Shown piece by piece: positions 15,741 through 22,508 of a DNA stretch of 25,034 nt (its first letter is position 1; every line of letters begins with the position of its first letter). The stretch spans positions 1 to 25,034 of IMG/VR virus record IMGVR_UViG_3300022927_000105. The stretch is one strand, 5' to 3'. Under the pieces are notes generated by a model. That model saw only the letters and a list, made by a program, of their open reading frames with translations, did no database searches and was not told the origin of the DNA. Both the position numbers and the translations under genes were made by a program. Origin of the DNA: a virus.

Positions 15741-15923
15741 CTAATGCGTATTGTCGATATTGAAGATCTCTTCGCGGTCTATATTTATCTCTTTGTCTGC
15801 AGTAAAAGTTAAACGAACTTGATTACGATCTATTTTTGTTATTTTTAAAGACGCAATGACCTTATTATCTCTATGCAAGACGACTGTTTCGTTCAGTTTT
15901 CTTGTAAGTACTAGTCGCGTCAT
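15741..15923 (-). CDS. csrA: CsrA/RsmA-family post-transcriptional regulator
   Basis: 60 residues, the normal length for the family. It opens MTRLVLTRKLNETVVL and ends with INIDREEIF, matching CsrA's LTRR..GE and HREEI. Residues equivalent to E. coli Leu4, Arg6 and Arg44 are Leu6, Arg8 and Arg50, so the RNA-binding face appears intact; the usual Gly9 is Asn11. NQVRL (34-38) matches the conserved central strand. CsrA dimers bind GGA in hairpin loops, often over a ribosome-binding site, and block translation. The ATG shares its A with the polymerase stop (TAATG) and has no strong ribosome-binding site of its own, so it is coupled to polymerase translation. The primase gene follows after 32 bases. 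Confidence 0.92.
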   Translation of the reverse strand: MTRLVLTRKLNETVVLHRDNKVIASLKITKIDRNQVRLTFTADKEINIDREEIFNIDNTH

Positions 15924-17746
15924 TACTTGCTGTATCGAATGTCAAATCCGCCTTCTGCATCCAAAGGAATGTCTGAGCACCAGTCAGGCGCTTGACACAT
16001 GTCGTCGATGATCTTCTGCATTGTAGCATGAGGATTGGTATCTGGGGCAACAATAATAATCTCGTCGTGCACCGTTAACGCAACCTTCCCACCTTCTACA
16101 GACTTAGATAGCCGTAACATACTGTCTGTAATGACAATTCTTGAGAGTGCCTGTACAACGTTCTCGGTTATTTTTCCTCCGTATGTGTATTCATCTTTGT
16201 TACGTGACTTAAAAGTGAGTCCTTTAACAGTTCTTCTTAGACCGTGGTATCGTAATGCCATACCATTTGGCAGTATCAGTGATTCGTGGTCAACGGTCAG
16301 TGGTCCGTACCTATGTCCGTAGTTGTCTTTGTGTAGAGACATTATTAGTAAGTCTTCGAGCTTAGTCCATAACGATTTTATTTTGGAGTAAGTGTTGCGG
16401 TACTTACGTACGATGCTTTGTGATTCGTCTATGTCGAACTCCATAGCTGGGCCCATAGCCCCAGACTTAAGTGTAGCTCGGAACTTTTCGTGGCCCATGC
16501 CATAGCCAAGACCTAAGATAGCAGTCTTACCTACAAAGCGTTCTGTTGGGTCGTCTTTTTTGTTTATCGGCCTGTCATAGATAACTGATGCAAAGTTGCT
16601 ATAAATGTCGTCGCCGTTGCGAAACTGTTGTACAAGTTCGTCTTCACCCGCAAGCCATGCAAGCATGCGCGCTTCGATGTTTGACAAGTCAGCGACATAA
16701 AGTAGATGCCCTTCCGGTGCCATAAGACATTGGCGCAGCTCACCGCCTCGCGGCAAGTTCTGCATGTTAAGCTTATCTGTACCGCCAAAGCGGCCAGTAT
16801 GTGCAGCGTAATAACGCAGCGGAGCTGGTATAAAGTCGTTATCATCTGCTGCATCGAGGAACCGTTTAGACCTCGTCTCTGTTAGCCTAGACTTAACCGC
16901 GATTCTAGCGTCCCATAGGTGTTGGTGTTCTGGATACATAGCAGCTAACTGTTTGAAGCCAGCGTCATTCTTACCAAGAGCAGGTATGCTGTTGTTTGGA
17001 TTAGATGGACTTGGTTTGGTTGGAACTACTATGCCTAGGCTCTCTACAATTTCGACAAACTGCGGATTACTTGCCAGCTGTTTACGGTCGTAACCAGATG
17101 CAGCTATTAGTTGCTCTGCGTTATTGAACTCTTGTTCGTGGTACGAGGTCAATCGTTCACGGTCAATCTTAAGTGACGGTTCACAGAACATGCGTACTGT
17201 GAGATCGATTAGGTCCATTTCAGACTGTGGGTATGCTGTTTCTAAGAACGCATTGTAGATGGCATAGGTTAGATCTACGTCTTGAATACAGTAGCCAGCG
17301 ATCTGCTCTTCTATATCGGGAGGCAAATCATATATACCTTTGGCGTTAATCAGTTCGTCGCCTTTACGCATTGACGGGTCGTTGGGAAATAACCGTTCTG
17401 CTACGTCCTTTAACCGTGCTGACTGTCCGGGGTTAGCGCCCCGTGCCATTGACGCTGTGTCGCAGTAGTAGGCTGGTTTGAGCCCGTAGTATTGCGTGAG
17501 TATATAACCGTCGAAAGGAGTGTTGTGGCACACTAGACGTGCGTTTGGCCAGTCAATCTGATGCAACGCGTCTTCTGTTTCGTCTTCGCCGAACCATTCG
17601 GTGTCGTTGTCGTTTACTTTTATGCCGACGCCCCACACTTTGAACTTGTCGTGCTTGACATAGTCCATTGTGGTCATCTTTGTAAGGCTTAGTTTTGTGT
17701 CGTAGTAGGTCTCAAAGTCAAGTGTCACTACATCCAGTTTCGGCAC
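15923..17746 (-). CDS. polA: Family A DNA polymerase with 3'-5' exonuclease
   Basis: 607 residues from GTG 17746, seven bases after GGAG. The N-terminal DEDD exonuclease is intact: DFE (10-12), NTPFD (75-79) and YCIQD (152-156). Polymerase motifs: A, VADLSNIEAR (351-360; Asp353, Glu358); B, ERFVGKTAILGLGYG (402-416; Arg403, Lys407, Tyr415); C, TVHDE (558-562). The residue equivalent to E. coli Phe762 is Leu411, a variant linked in environmental phages to temperate or slow replication. There is no 5'-3' exonuclease domain, as usual for phage enzymes. It overlaps the 78-residue gene upstream by 29 bases and csrA downstream by one base. It should be the replicative polymerase of the phage. Confidence 0.95.
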   Translation of the reverse strand: MPKLDVVTLDFETYYDTKLSLTKMTTMDYVKHDKFKVWGVGIKVNDNDTEWFGEDETEDALHQIDWPNARLVCHNTPFDGYILTQYYGLKPAYYCDTASMARGANPGQSARLKDVAERLFPNDPSMRKGDELINAKGIYDLPPDIEEQIAGYCIQDVDLTYAIYNAFLETAYPQSEMDLIDLTVRMFCEPSLKIDRERLTSYHEQEFNNAEQLIAASGYDRKQLASNPQFVEIVESLGIVVPTKPSPSNPNNSIPALGKNDAGFKQLAAMYPEHQHLWDARIAVKSRLTETRSKRFLDAADDNDFIPAPLRYYAAHTGRFGGTDKLNMQNLPRGGELRQCLMAPEGHLLYVADLSNIEARMLAWLAGEDELVQQFRNGDDIYSNFASVIYDRPINKKDDPTERFVGKTAILGLGYGMGHEKFRATLKSGAMGPAMEFDIDESQSIVRKYRNTYSKIKSLWTKLEDLLIMSLHKDNYGHRYGPLTVDHESLILPNGMALRYHGLRRTVKGLTFKSRNKDEYTYGGKITENVVQALSRIVITDSMLRLSKSVEGGKVALTVHDEIIIVAPDTNPHATMQKIIDDMCQAPDWCSDIPLDAEGGFDIRYSK

Positions 17747-17954
17747 GTTCTCTCTCCATGTGTTCTTTTATGCGAGTTTCATTCCTAGTCATGAATTCTC
17801 TGAAATGGTTTTCAAAAGCCGATTCATGTATCTCGCACTGTTTAATTGTATTACCTGCTTTTAAAAAAGCGTTGATCTGCTCTTCTAATTCCTTTCGCAG
17901 TAATTGTTTAGAAGTCAATGTCGTTGATGTGAGATTGGCATTCTCTGTGGGCAT
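17718..17954 (-). CDS. Small hypothetical protein, 78 residues
   Basis: The ATG at 17954 has AAGGA about ten bases upstream and overlaps the preceding ORF by 47 bases; its end overlaps the polymerase start by 29 bases. The protein is mostly helical and charged (SKQLLRKELEEQINAFLKAG, then ENHFREFMTRNETRIKEHME). The NAFLKAGNTIKQC segment resembles a short motif (FL-x-x-G-G-x-I) seen in other small phage proteins of unknown role. Overlaps on both sides are compatible with a translational chain leading into the polymerase gene. No function can be assigned. Confidence 0.55.
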   Translation of the reverse strand: MPTENANLTSTTLTSKQLLRKELEEQINAFLKAGNTIKQCEIHESAFENHFREFMTRNETRIKEHMERERAETGCSDT

Positions 17955-18120
17955 AGATCTGCGATTCCTTATCTTGAAAACTTGATTCTAGCTCTTTGTA
18001 TGTTTCTGGTAATCTTGACTTAAGCCAGACTGTCACGAAGTGTGTCAGTTCAATCTGTGATGAGAAAGAGTTTTGTTTGTCGAACTCTTCTGATAACTTT
18101 AGGTACTCCTTTACGTCCAT
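17908..18120 (-). CDS. Small hypothetical protein, 70 residues, with a structured RBS
   Basis: ATG 18120 is preceded by AGGAGG with a four-base spacer, and both sit in a 6-bp hairpin with a UAGGAG loop. The product is helical and charged (MDVKEYLKLSEEFDKQNSF, then IELTHFVTVWLKSRLPETYK). It begins eight bases after the stop of the 61-residue gene and overlaps the 78-residue gene. I recognise no family. Because its start codon is partly inside the hairpin stem, translation is probably controlled; the phage CsrA is the obvious candidate regulator. Confidence 0.6.
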   Translation of the reverse strand: MDVKEYLKLSEEFDKQNSFSSQIELTHFVTVWLKSRLPETYKELESSFQDKESQIYAHRECQSHINDIDF

Positions 18121-18137
18121 ATATCCTCCTAGATATA
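18120..18137 (-). promoter_or_regulatory. RBS hairpin with UAGGAG loop before the 18120 gene (CsrA-type site)
   Basis: On the - strand, TATATC (18137-18132) pairs perfectly with GATATA (18125-18120) around the loop TAGGAG (18131-18126). The A of the ATG start codon is the last base of the stem, and AGGAGG spans the loop and closing pair. The loop is identical to that of the primase hairpin at 15712-15727, while the stem sequence is different. Confidence 0.6.
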
Positions 18138-18314
18138 GATACAGCTTTTAAATACTTCCAGTAATTGAAAGGATTTGTACATCGGTTCCATCCGTTCTTC
18201 TTCGGTTAGAAGATAGTACACGTCGCCATCTGAAAGCAAGTAATGTGTTTCATAGTAGCTCTTTGATAAGAAGTCGCCTTCTTCTAACGCAGCTTCGAGG
18301 TCAGTAAATATCAT
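18129..18314 (-). CDS. Small acidic protein, 61 residues
   Basis: ATG 18314 has GGGAG six bases upstream and overlaps the stop of the diphosphohydrolase-like gene by 14 bases. The protein is acidic and aromatic-rich (MIFTDLEAALEEGDFLSKSY, then YLLSDGDVYYLLTEEERMEP). Predicted structure is a helix followed by a beta hairpin and a helix. Small acidic early proteins of phages sometimes act as inhibitors or DNA mimics, but nothing in the sequence is specific. The function is unknown. Confidence 0.6.
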   Translation of the reverse strand: MIFTDLEAALEEGDFLSKSYYETHYLLSDGDVYYLLTEEERMEPMYKSFQLLEVFKSCIYI

Positions 18315-18657
18315 TTAAGCTCCCTTTTGTTTCTGAGTCGAGCCTGTCGTCTATTAAGGTGCCATGCTTTTCAGCGTCCATTACCAGTAGGCAACATGCT
18401 ATGACATGTGCCAATGGATGTTGTCCGCTGTCTTTGTCAGTGTCAATGCCCTCTGCCCATTCAAGCAGCGCGTGTCTGGTTATTGCTCCTACGTATGTAC
18501 TGGCTAGGATTTTATCTTTGCGCCAGTTCTTACGTCCGTACTTGTCTGCGCCTGTTTTCATTACGCGTGCTACATCTGCTAACGGTCCGTATGGCACGTA
18601 CTCCATCGGCGGTTTGTTTTCTTTTAGCTGCTGAATGTGTTTTGGGTTGTGCTTCAT
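18301..18657 (-). CDS. dATP/dGTP diphosphohydrolase-like protein (DUF5664/MazZ-related)
   Basis: The start is ATG 18657, which overlaps the previous stop as ATGA and has AAAGG upstream; the ATG at 18690 lies within the upstream gene. The 118-residue protein has VARVMKTGADKYGRKNW (29-45) and ITRHALLEWAEGIDTDKDSG (59-78) followed by HPLAH (80-84). These are the signature segments of the dATP/dGTP diphosphohydrolase N-terminal family, all-alpha NTP pyrophosphatases related to MazG. The likely role is to hydrolyse dATP or dGTP to the monophosphate and shape nucleotide pools for replication. Related MazZ enzymes serve the 2-aminoadenine (Z) genome pathway, but no purZ-like gene is in the window. 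Confidence 0.8.
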   Translation of the reverse strand: MKHNPKHIQQLKENKPPMEYVPYGPLADVARVMKTGADKYGRKNWRKDKILASTYVGAITRHALLEWAEGIDTDKDSGQHPLAHVIACCLLVMDAEKHGTLIDDRLDSETKGSLNDIY

Positions 18658-18938
18658 TTTCGTAACCTTTTGTGAATCTCCATAGAGCATAAAGACCCAA
18701 GGCTTCCACCAAGCCAGAGCGGTATCGCTAACAAAGCAAACGAGACTATGTCACCGGAGTTTATCGTTTCTATTGCTTTGAAAGTAATGGTGCCGTAGAC
18801 GCCGCATTCAAATATGGCCATTACACCGCTTGTCCAGAACAGCCAAACGCGTTTGTGGTGCATAACGTTTAGCTGCTGGAAGGCTTTGGTAGCGACGTAA
18901 CAGCTTTGTGCAACGAACAAGATTAAATAGCTGGCCAT
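18654..18938 (-). CDS. Small polytopic membrane protein, 94 residues
   Basis: ATG 18938 has AAGGA six bases upstream. The sequence has hydrophobic stretches at about residues 1-18 (MASYLILFVAQSCYVATKAF region), 30-52 (VWLFWTSGVMAIFECGVYG) and 62-83 (VSFALLAIPLWLGGSLGSL), separated by short polar loops. It ends in a basic HKRLRK tail, so three membrane helices with a cytoplasmic C-terminus are likely. The stop overlaps the next start (ATGA). The family is not recognised. A membrane protein inside an early/replication operon could be a superinfection-exclusion or host-modifying protein, but this is a guess. Confidence 0.65.
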   Translation of the reverse strand: MASYLILFVAQSCYVATKAFQQLNVMHHKRVWLFWTSGVMAIFECGVYGTITFKAIETINSGDIVSFALLAIPLWLGGSLGSLCSMEIHKRLRK

Positions 18939-18972
18939 ACAGATTCCTTCGGTATTACCACTACTAATAGTA

Positions 18973-19197
18973 TCATCGCCAACTGCGTGAGACTAGCTGT
19001 TTAGCTGGCGATAAGAACGTGTAGCGGCTGTCTATTTTTACAAGTATTCCTTCCTTTGTAAGCTTATTTAGTGTCGGTTTAATGACAGTCAGTGGTACTT
19101 GTTTTTTTCTATGGGACAAGCACTTCTGTATCTCTTCTTCAGACCATGCTTCTCCTTTGCGTTGTAGCATTTTTACGATTGAAGTTTCTATCGACAT
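18973..19197 (-). CDS. Winged-helix DNA-binding protein, 74 residues
   Basis: ATG 19197 has AAGGAG four to five bases upstream; the more upstream in-frame start at 19263 lies inside the VWA gene and lacks support. The product reads as a winged helix: helix 1 SIETSIVKMLQRKG, helix 2 SEEEIQKCLSHRKK, recognition helix PLTVIKPTLNKLTKEGI, and a wing LVKIDSRYTFL. Such small proteins act as transcription regulators or as DNA-binding accessories in replication. It begins nine bases after the VWA gene stop, so it is part of the same transcript. Confidence 0.7.
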   Translation of the reverse strand: MSIETSIVKMLQRKGEAWSEEEIQKCLSHRKKQVPLTVIKPTLNKLTKEGILVKIDSRYTFLSPAKQLVSRSWR

Positions 19198-19205
19198 GTT
19201 ACTCC

Positions 19206-20294
19206 TTACATGTATACGACATCGCCAAATGGGGCGGTTAGTTTTCTGTTGGTTGAGACCCATAGTACCGGGTAATACGGTGCGTCACCGAAGTCATCTG
19301 ACTCAAGGTCAGTAAGATACACTACAGCGTCGGCGTCAGGTGCATGCTCGTTGATCCAGTCAAAGGCTGGGCTGAAACGTGTACCGCCGCCACCGCACAT
19401 CTCGTCAATCGGGAACTGATCGTAGCGTTCTACTTCTTTGACGTATTGAACCGTTGCGTCTACGTGCAGTATTGTAACTTTTTCTGGCGTCAAGTCAGAG
19501 TGAATAGCAGCCATCTCCGACATGAACTGCTGGTACTCGTTCATACAAGAGCCGCTTGAGTCAGCAATTACAACAAGGTGTCCAGCAGCTTCGTTGTGCA
19601 TACTTGGTAGGTATTCGTCTTCGCTGATGTATGCACGGTTTGGTTTGCGCCATGTGTAGTCATCATTGATAAGCGATTGGCAGAAGGGCCACAGCACACT
19701 ACGCCAGTCAACTAGCGGGTCAACAATATCTGCTATGAATTCAGCAAGATGAGCTGGCAGCTTACCGCGTTGCCGGGCAACTTCTGCTGCTTGCGTTACT
19801 GCTACTTGCCATTCGCTTTCTAACGCTGCCGACGATCCGCTGTTGATTGTGCCTGCTCCACTGTCAAGGACCATGCCCCATGCACAGGGCTTGGGTGCGT
19901 CGTCTTTGATGCGGTTGTAGATTTCTTCAGCAGTCATGTCTTCGTAGTCTTTTGAAAGAAGCGCGCCGTCAGGCAGCACGAACCCGCTGCTTACAAGGTG
20001 GCTGTTTATCGCAAAGTCACATGCTGAGTTCCATATTTTTGAGTCGCGTTCTTGGCGTCGAGTCATGTGATTGAACACGCAGTGCATGACTTCGTGCGCA
20101 ATAAGGCCGCGAAGTTTAATTGGATCTAGCTTTGACACAAAGTCAGGAGCATATAATAGACGCGCGCCGTCAGTTGCCGCTGTCTTTACTTCCGGGTCAG
20201 CAACAAGCTTAAGCTTGATGGCCAGCGTTCCGAAGAACGGCTGGTCCATAAGTAGCTGAGCACGTGCTTTTAGCATGGCTGATTCAGCTGACAT
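19206..20294 (-). CDS. VWA-like domain metallopeptidase (DUF2201 type), MoxR partner
   Basis: 362 residues. The N-terminal half carries a zinc-protease motif, AHEVMHCVFNH (HEVMH at 67-71), in a DUF2201-like domain. The C-terminal half is a von Willebrand A-like domain with an intact metal-ion-dependent adhesion site: DSSGS (Asp245, Ser247, Ser249), a downstream Thr305 in GGGGTRF and Asp329 in YLTDLES. Proteins of this type work with MoxR ATPases, which is exactly what is encoded about 0.85 kb upstream. It likely acts as adaptor or protease in an ATP-driven remodelling complex. The start follows AGGAGG and overlaps the 49-residue ORF by eleven bases. The substrate is unknown. Confidence 0.88.
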   Translation of the reverse strand: MSAESAMLKARAQLLMDQPFFGTLAIKLKLVADPEVKTAATDGARLLYAPDFVSKLDPIKLRGLIAHEVMHCVFNHMTRRQERDSKIWNSACDFAINSHLVSSGFVLPDGALLSKDYEDMTAEEIYNRIKDDAPKPCAWGMVLDSGAGTINSGSSAALESEWQVAVTQAAEVARQRGKLPAHLAEFIADIVDPLVDWRSVLWPFCQSLINDDYTWRKPNRAYISEDEYLPSMHNEAAGHLVVIADSSGSCMNEYQQFMSEMAAIHSDLTPEKVTILHVDATVQYVKEVERYDQFPIDEMCGGGGTRFSPAFDWINEHAPDADAVVYLTDLESDDFGDAPYYPVLWVSTNRKLTAPFGDVVYM

Positions 20295-20433
20295 CGTGTT
20301 CCTCCTGTTGTTTGAGCAGTTTTATTAAATGATCTGCAGCAACAACTGCAGCTTCATTTGTGTTTCCTACGTCTGTGTTTGGTCTTGAAGCTAGGATTAG
20401 TGCGTATAAGATAATTAGCTCGTGCCTAGTCAT
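20284..20433 (-). CDS. Small coupled protein, 49 residues, between Nmad5 and VWA genes
   Basis: Found by direct reading. ATG 20433 follows the Nmad5-like stop by one base (TAATATG), and its TGA overlaps the VWA start region. The product is helical, with a hydrophobic start (HELIILYALILASRP) and an amphipathic second helix (AAVVAADHLIKLLKQQEEHD). The tight position between two partners of a MoxR-type cluster suggests a small subunit or adaptor. There is no recognised family, and the ribosome-binding site is weak, so translation is probably by re-initiation. Confidence 0.6.
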   Translation of the reverse strand: MTRHELIILYALILASRPNTDVGNTNEAAVVAADHLIKLLKQQEEHDVS

Positions 20434-20434
20434 A

Positions 20435-21124
20435 TTAGGCACCGAGTAATTTAGCAGTCAGTACTACGTGGTTGACATCGTCTGGGTTGAAGTCAATCTC
20501 TTCTTTGACTGCTTGAGCACGTTGCTTGCGTGTAACCTTCTCATGCAACTTGGATACATATTCTGATGGCACAAGATTTTCTGCAGCAGGCCACACTTCT
20601 AGCAGCTGCTTGAGCGTGTTGCATCGGTTGAGTAAGTCGCGCACTTTGTAGCGGTACTGGTGTTCTGCTTCTTTATTCTCGTTACGTCGGTTAAACAGAT
20701 CTGTTGCGTACTCTTGTAACTGTGTTCTGTCTTCTTGTGCATAGTCTTCTATATACGACAGGAATGACATGTAATAAGAGTTAGTGTCGTTGCGTAGCAC
20801 ATTGATCGGTGCGCTCGGTTCGAATCTTATTGATTTGTCACGGGAGAACGCATCATCTGACCACTCTATAGATATTGTGTCTATTGTTTTGTTTATGATT
20901 TTAGCTGATACGCAGCCGAATGATTTAGCGCCATCTAGCTCATCTTCGTATATCTTTTTCATTTTACGTAAGCCGATTTGAGACGGCATACGTGGGATAG
21001 CTTGTGTTAGTAACGTGGTAAACTCAGCTGATGGCATTGGTTCAGGGTTAGCTACTCCAAATGCATACATTGCTTTTTGGTGAATCTTCTCACGTAGTTG
21101 CCCGGTTAATCGTACTGAAGCCAT
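20435..21124 (-). CDS. Nmad5-like protein (nucleotide modification associated domain 5)
   Basis: 229 residues with AGGAGG seven to eight bases before ATG 21124. The C-terminal segment LLNRCNTLKQLLEVWPAAEN followed by LVPSE is the hallmark of the Nmad5 family, a phage domain proposed from genomic context to be linked to modified nucleotides. The N-terminal RLTGQLREKIHQKAMYAF also fits, as does a mid coiled-coil region (YAQEDRTQLQEYATDLFNRR). No catalytic motif is evident. It lies between a MoxR ATPase and a VWA metallopeptidase, so it may instead be the third component or client of that machine. Family assignment is by motif; function is unproven. Confidence 0.72.
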   Translation of the reverse strand: MASVRLTGQLREKIHQKAMYAFGVANPEPMPSAEFTTLLTQAIPRMPSQIGLRKMKKIYEDELDGAKSFGCVSAKIINKTIDTISIEWSDDAFSRDKSIRFEPSAPINVLRNDTNSYYMSFLSYIEDYAQEDRTQLQEYATDLFNRRNENKEAEHQYRYKVRDLLNRCNTLKQLLEVWPAAENLVPSEYVSKLHEKVTRKQRAQAVKEEIDFNPDDVNHVVLTAKLLGA

Positions 21125-21139
21125 GATGTATCCTCCTGA

Positions 21140-22138
21140 TTAAAGCAGCACTGCTGCGTTGTCTTGTGTCCATTTCTGGAACACGGGGTTGTTTACAAGC
21201 GTGCTATCCTTAGCAAGCGAGTCGCGCACAACGACGACTTGATACTCTGCTGGCATGCGTCGTGCGTATTTCATGATGTTCTCGAAGTTGTTGGTGTCCA
21301 CTTTAGCTGCGAGTGCACCTGAAATGGCATACAACAACGATGTTTCGGTTGGTACTTTGGTTGTAGTTGGGTTAGCGATTAAGTCATCTATGTTAGGTAG
21401 ATCCTGATAGATGGACTTGAACGCTAGATATTCACCGGCAGGTCCGTCGCCAATGAGCGATGCACAGCCGTAGAATGGATCAGACATAAACGGCAGCTTG
21501 CGGTTGAGCATCTCCCACGCGCGAGGTGTTGGGAATGCATTCTGTGTAGCATCGACTGAGTGCAGCAGGCTTGGTCGGTAACGGATAAAGCCAGTGATTG
21601 ATGGATCGATGTTATTTTTCAGTGCCCATCCACACCAGTCGTCAACGTTTGCTTCTAGCTGATAGTGAGCGAAACGGTTCTTAACAGGTGTTGGCATCTC
21701 ATGTACAGCGGCACGATCTTGCGCACGGTTACCTGCTGCAATGATGATCGTGTTAGCTGGCAGTTTGTACGTGCCGATCTTGAAATCAAGCAACAACTGC
21801 AGCAGCGCATTTTGTGTTGCTTTAGGTGCGTTGGGCAGTTCGTCAATGAACAACACAACTACGCCCTGATAGTCTTCATCTGGGTAGTCTTCTGGCACGC
21901 CGTAGAATGTGCGGTATGTACCGTCTTTCATCTCTACAACTTTGAGCCCGCCGCGTACATCTACCGGGTCAAATAAGTTGGCGCGCAGCTCAAACATCTT
22001 TGCGTTAAGCGAGCTGGTAAATTGATACCCGATCTGCGATTTACCAAGGCCGGGGCCACCCCAGATCATAGATGGGATTTTGGCCATTGCGTTGGCACGC
22101 AGCTCTGCTACTAGTTCGGTTGGTCTGATACTTCTCAT
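21140..22138 (-). CDS. MoxR-type AAA+ ATPase
   Basis: 332 residues from ATG 22138, six bases after AAGGAG. The AAA+ core is complete: Walker A GGPGLGKS (27-34), Walker B VVLFIDE (94-100), sensor 1 in AAGNRAQD (Asn137) and an arginine finger candidate in KNRFAHY (Arg155). LFDPVDVRGGLKV (55-67) is the pre-Walker B loop typical of MoxR proteins. The C-terminal 150 residues form the lid and a family-specific extension. MoxR ATPases act as chaperones for metal- or VWA-dependent complexes; the VWA metallopeptidase and Nmad5-like protein downstream are the evident partners. The start overlaps the 59-residue ORF (ATGA). Confidence 0.9.
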   Translation of the reverse strand: MRSIRPTELVAELRANAMAKIPSMIWGGPGLGKSQIGYQFTSSLNAKMFELRANLFDPVDVRGGLKVVEMKDGTYRTFYGVPEDYPDEDYQGVVVLFIDELPNAPKATQNALLQLLLDFKIGTYKLPANTIIIAAGNRAQDRAAVHEMPTPVKNRFAHYQLEANVDDWCGWALKNNIDPSITGFIRYRPSLLHSVDATQNAFPTPRAWEMLNRKLPFMSDPFYGCASLIGDGPAGEYLAFKSIYQDLPNIDDLIANPTTTKVPTETSLLYAISGALAAKVDTNNFENIMKYARRMPAEYQVVVVRDSLAKDSTLVNNPVFQKWTQDNAAVLL

Positions 22139-22314
22139 TTGTCACTCCTTGACGGTTCGTTGATTGGGTCCCATGTAATATTAAGTTCTTCATCGCGTGC
22201 TTGCTCGTAAGCAGCATCTGATGTGTCGTGTTTGGCTACAGGTCGGTATACTCCTTTGCGTTCTATGTAGTCCGAATAGTCACTGTATGGATCGTCGTCT
22301 ATTCTGCTGATCAT
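22135..22314 (-). CDS. Small acidic protein, 59 residues, coupled to the MoxR gene
   Basis: Found by direct reading. ATG 22314 is preceded by GAGGAC with a seven-base spacer, and the TGA overlaps the MoxR ATG as ATGA. The product is acidic and tyrosine-rich (ISRIDDDPYSDYSDYIERKG), with a C-terminal LNITWDPINEPSRSDK. Its start lies inside the end of the upstream 70-residue gene. Coupling to the MoxR gene suggests stoichiometric co-expression. The family is unknown. Confidence 0.65.
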   Translation of the reverse strand: MISRIDDDPYSDYSDYIERKGVYRPVAKHDTSDAAYEQARDEELNITWDPINEPSRSDK

Positions 22315-22492
22315 AGTTATCGTCCTCGAATGGTTCTGGGTAGTTACGGTTTACTTCGTATTGGTCTTCTCCTACTTTTCGAATGAATCCTTTATCAAGC
22401 GCTATTTGCAGCAACTGTGTCGAGTTGTATTCAAAGTTGAATAGCGAAGCTTGGCTAAGCCACAGTTGTTCTTGGCTAATGATATCTGTCAT
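22280..22492 (-). CDS. Small hypothetical protein, 70 residues
   Basis: ATG 22492 lies 16 bases after the preceding stop, with only a poor GAGC-like ribosome-binding site. The first part looks like a helix-turn-helix-like or winged fold: TDIISQEQLWLSQASLFNFE, then STQLLQIALDKGFIRKVGED, ending in a YEV strand. The tail is acidic and then basic (PEPFEDDNYDQQNRRRS). The last 35 bases overlap the 59-residue ORF. It could be a small DNA-binding or adaptor protein, but no family is recognised. Confidence 0.5.
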   Translation of the reverse strand: MTDIISQEQLWLSQASLFNFEYNSTQLLQIALDKGFIRKVGEDQYEVNRNYPEPFEDDNYDQQNRRRSIQ

Positions 22493-22508
22493 TGGTCAGT
22501 GCTCAGTG

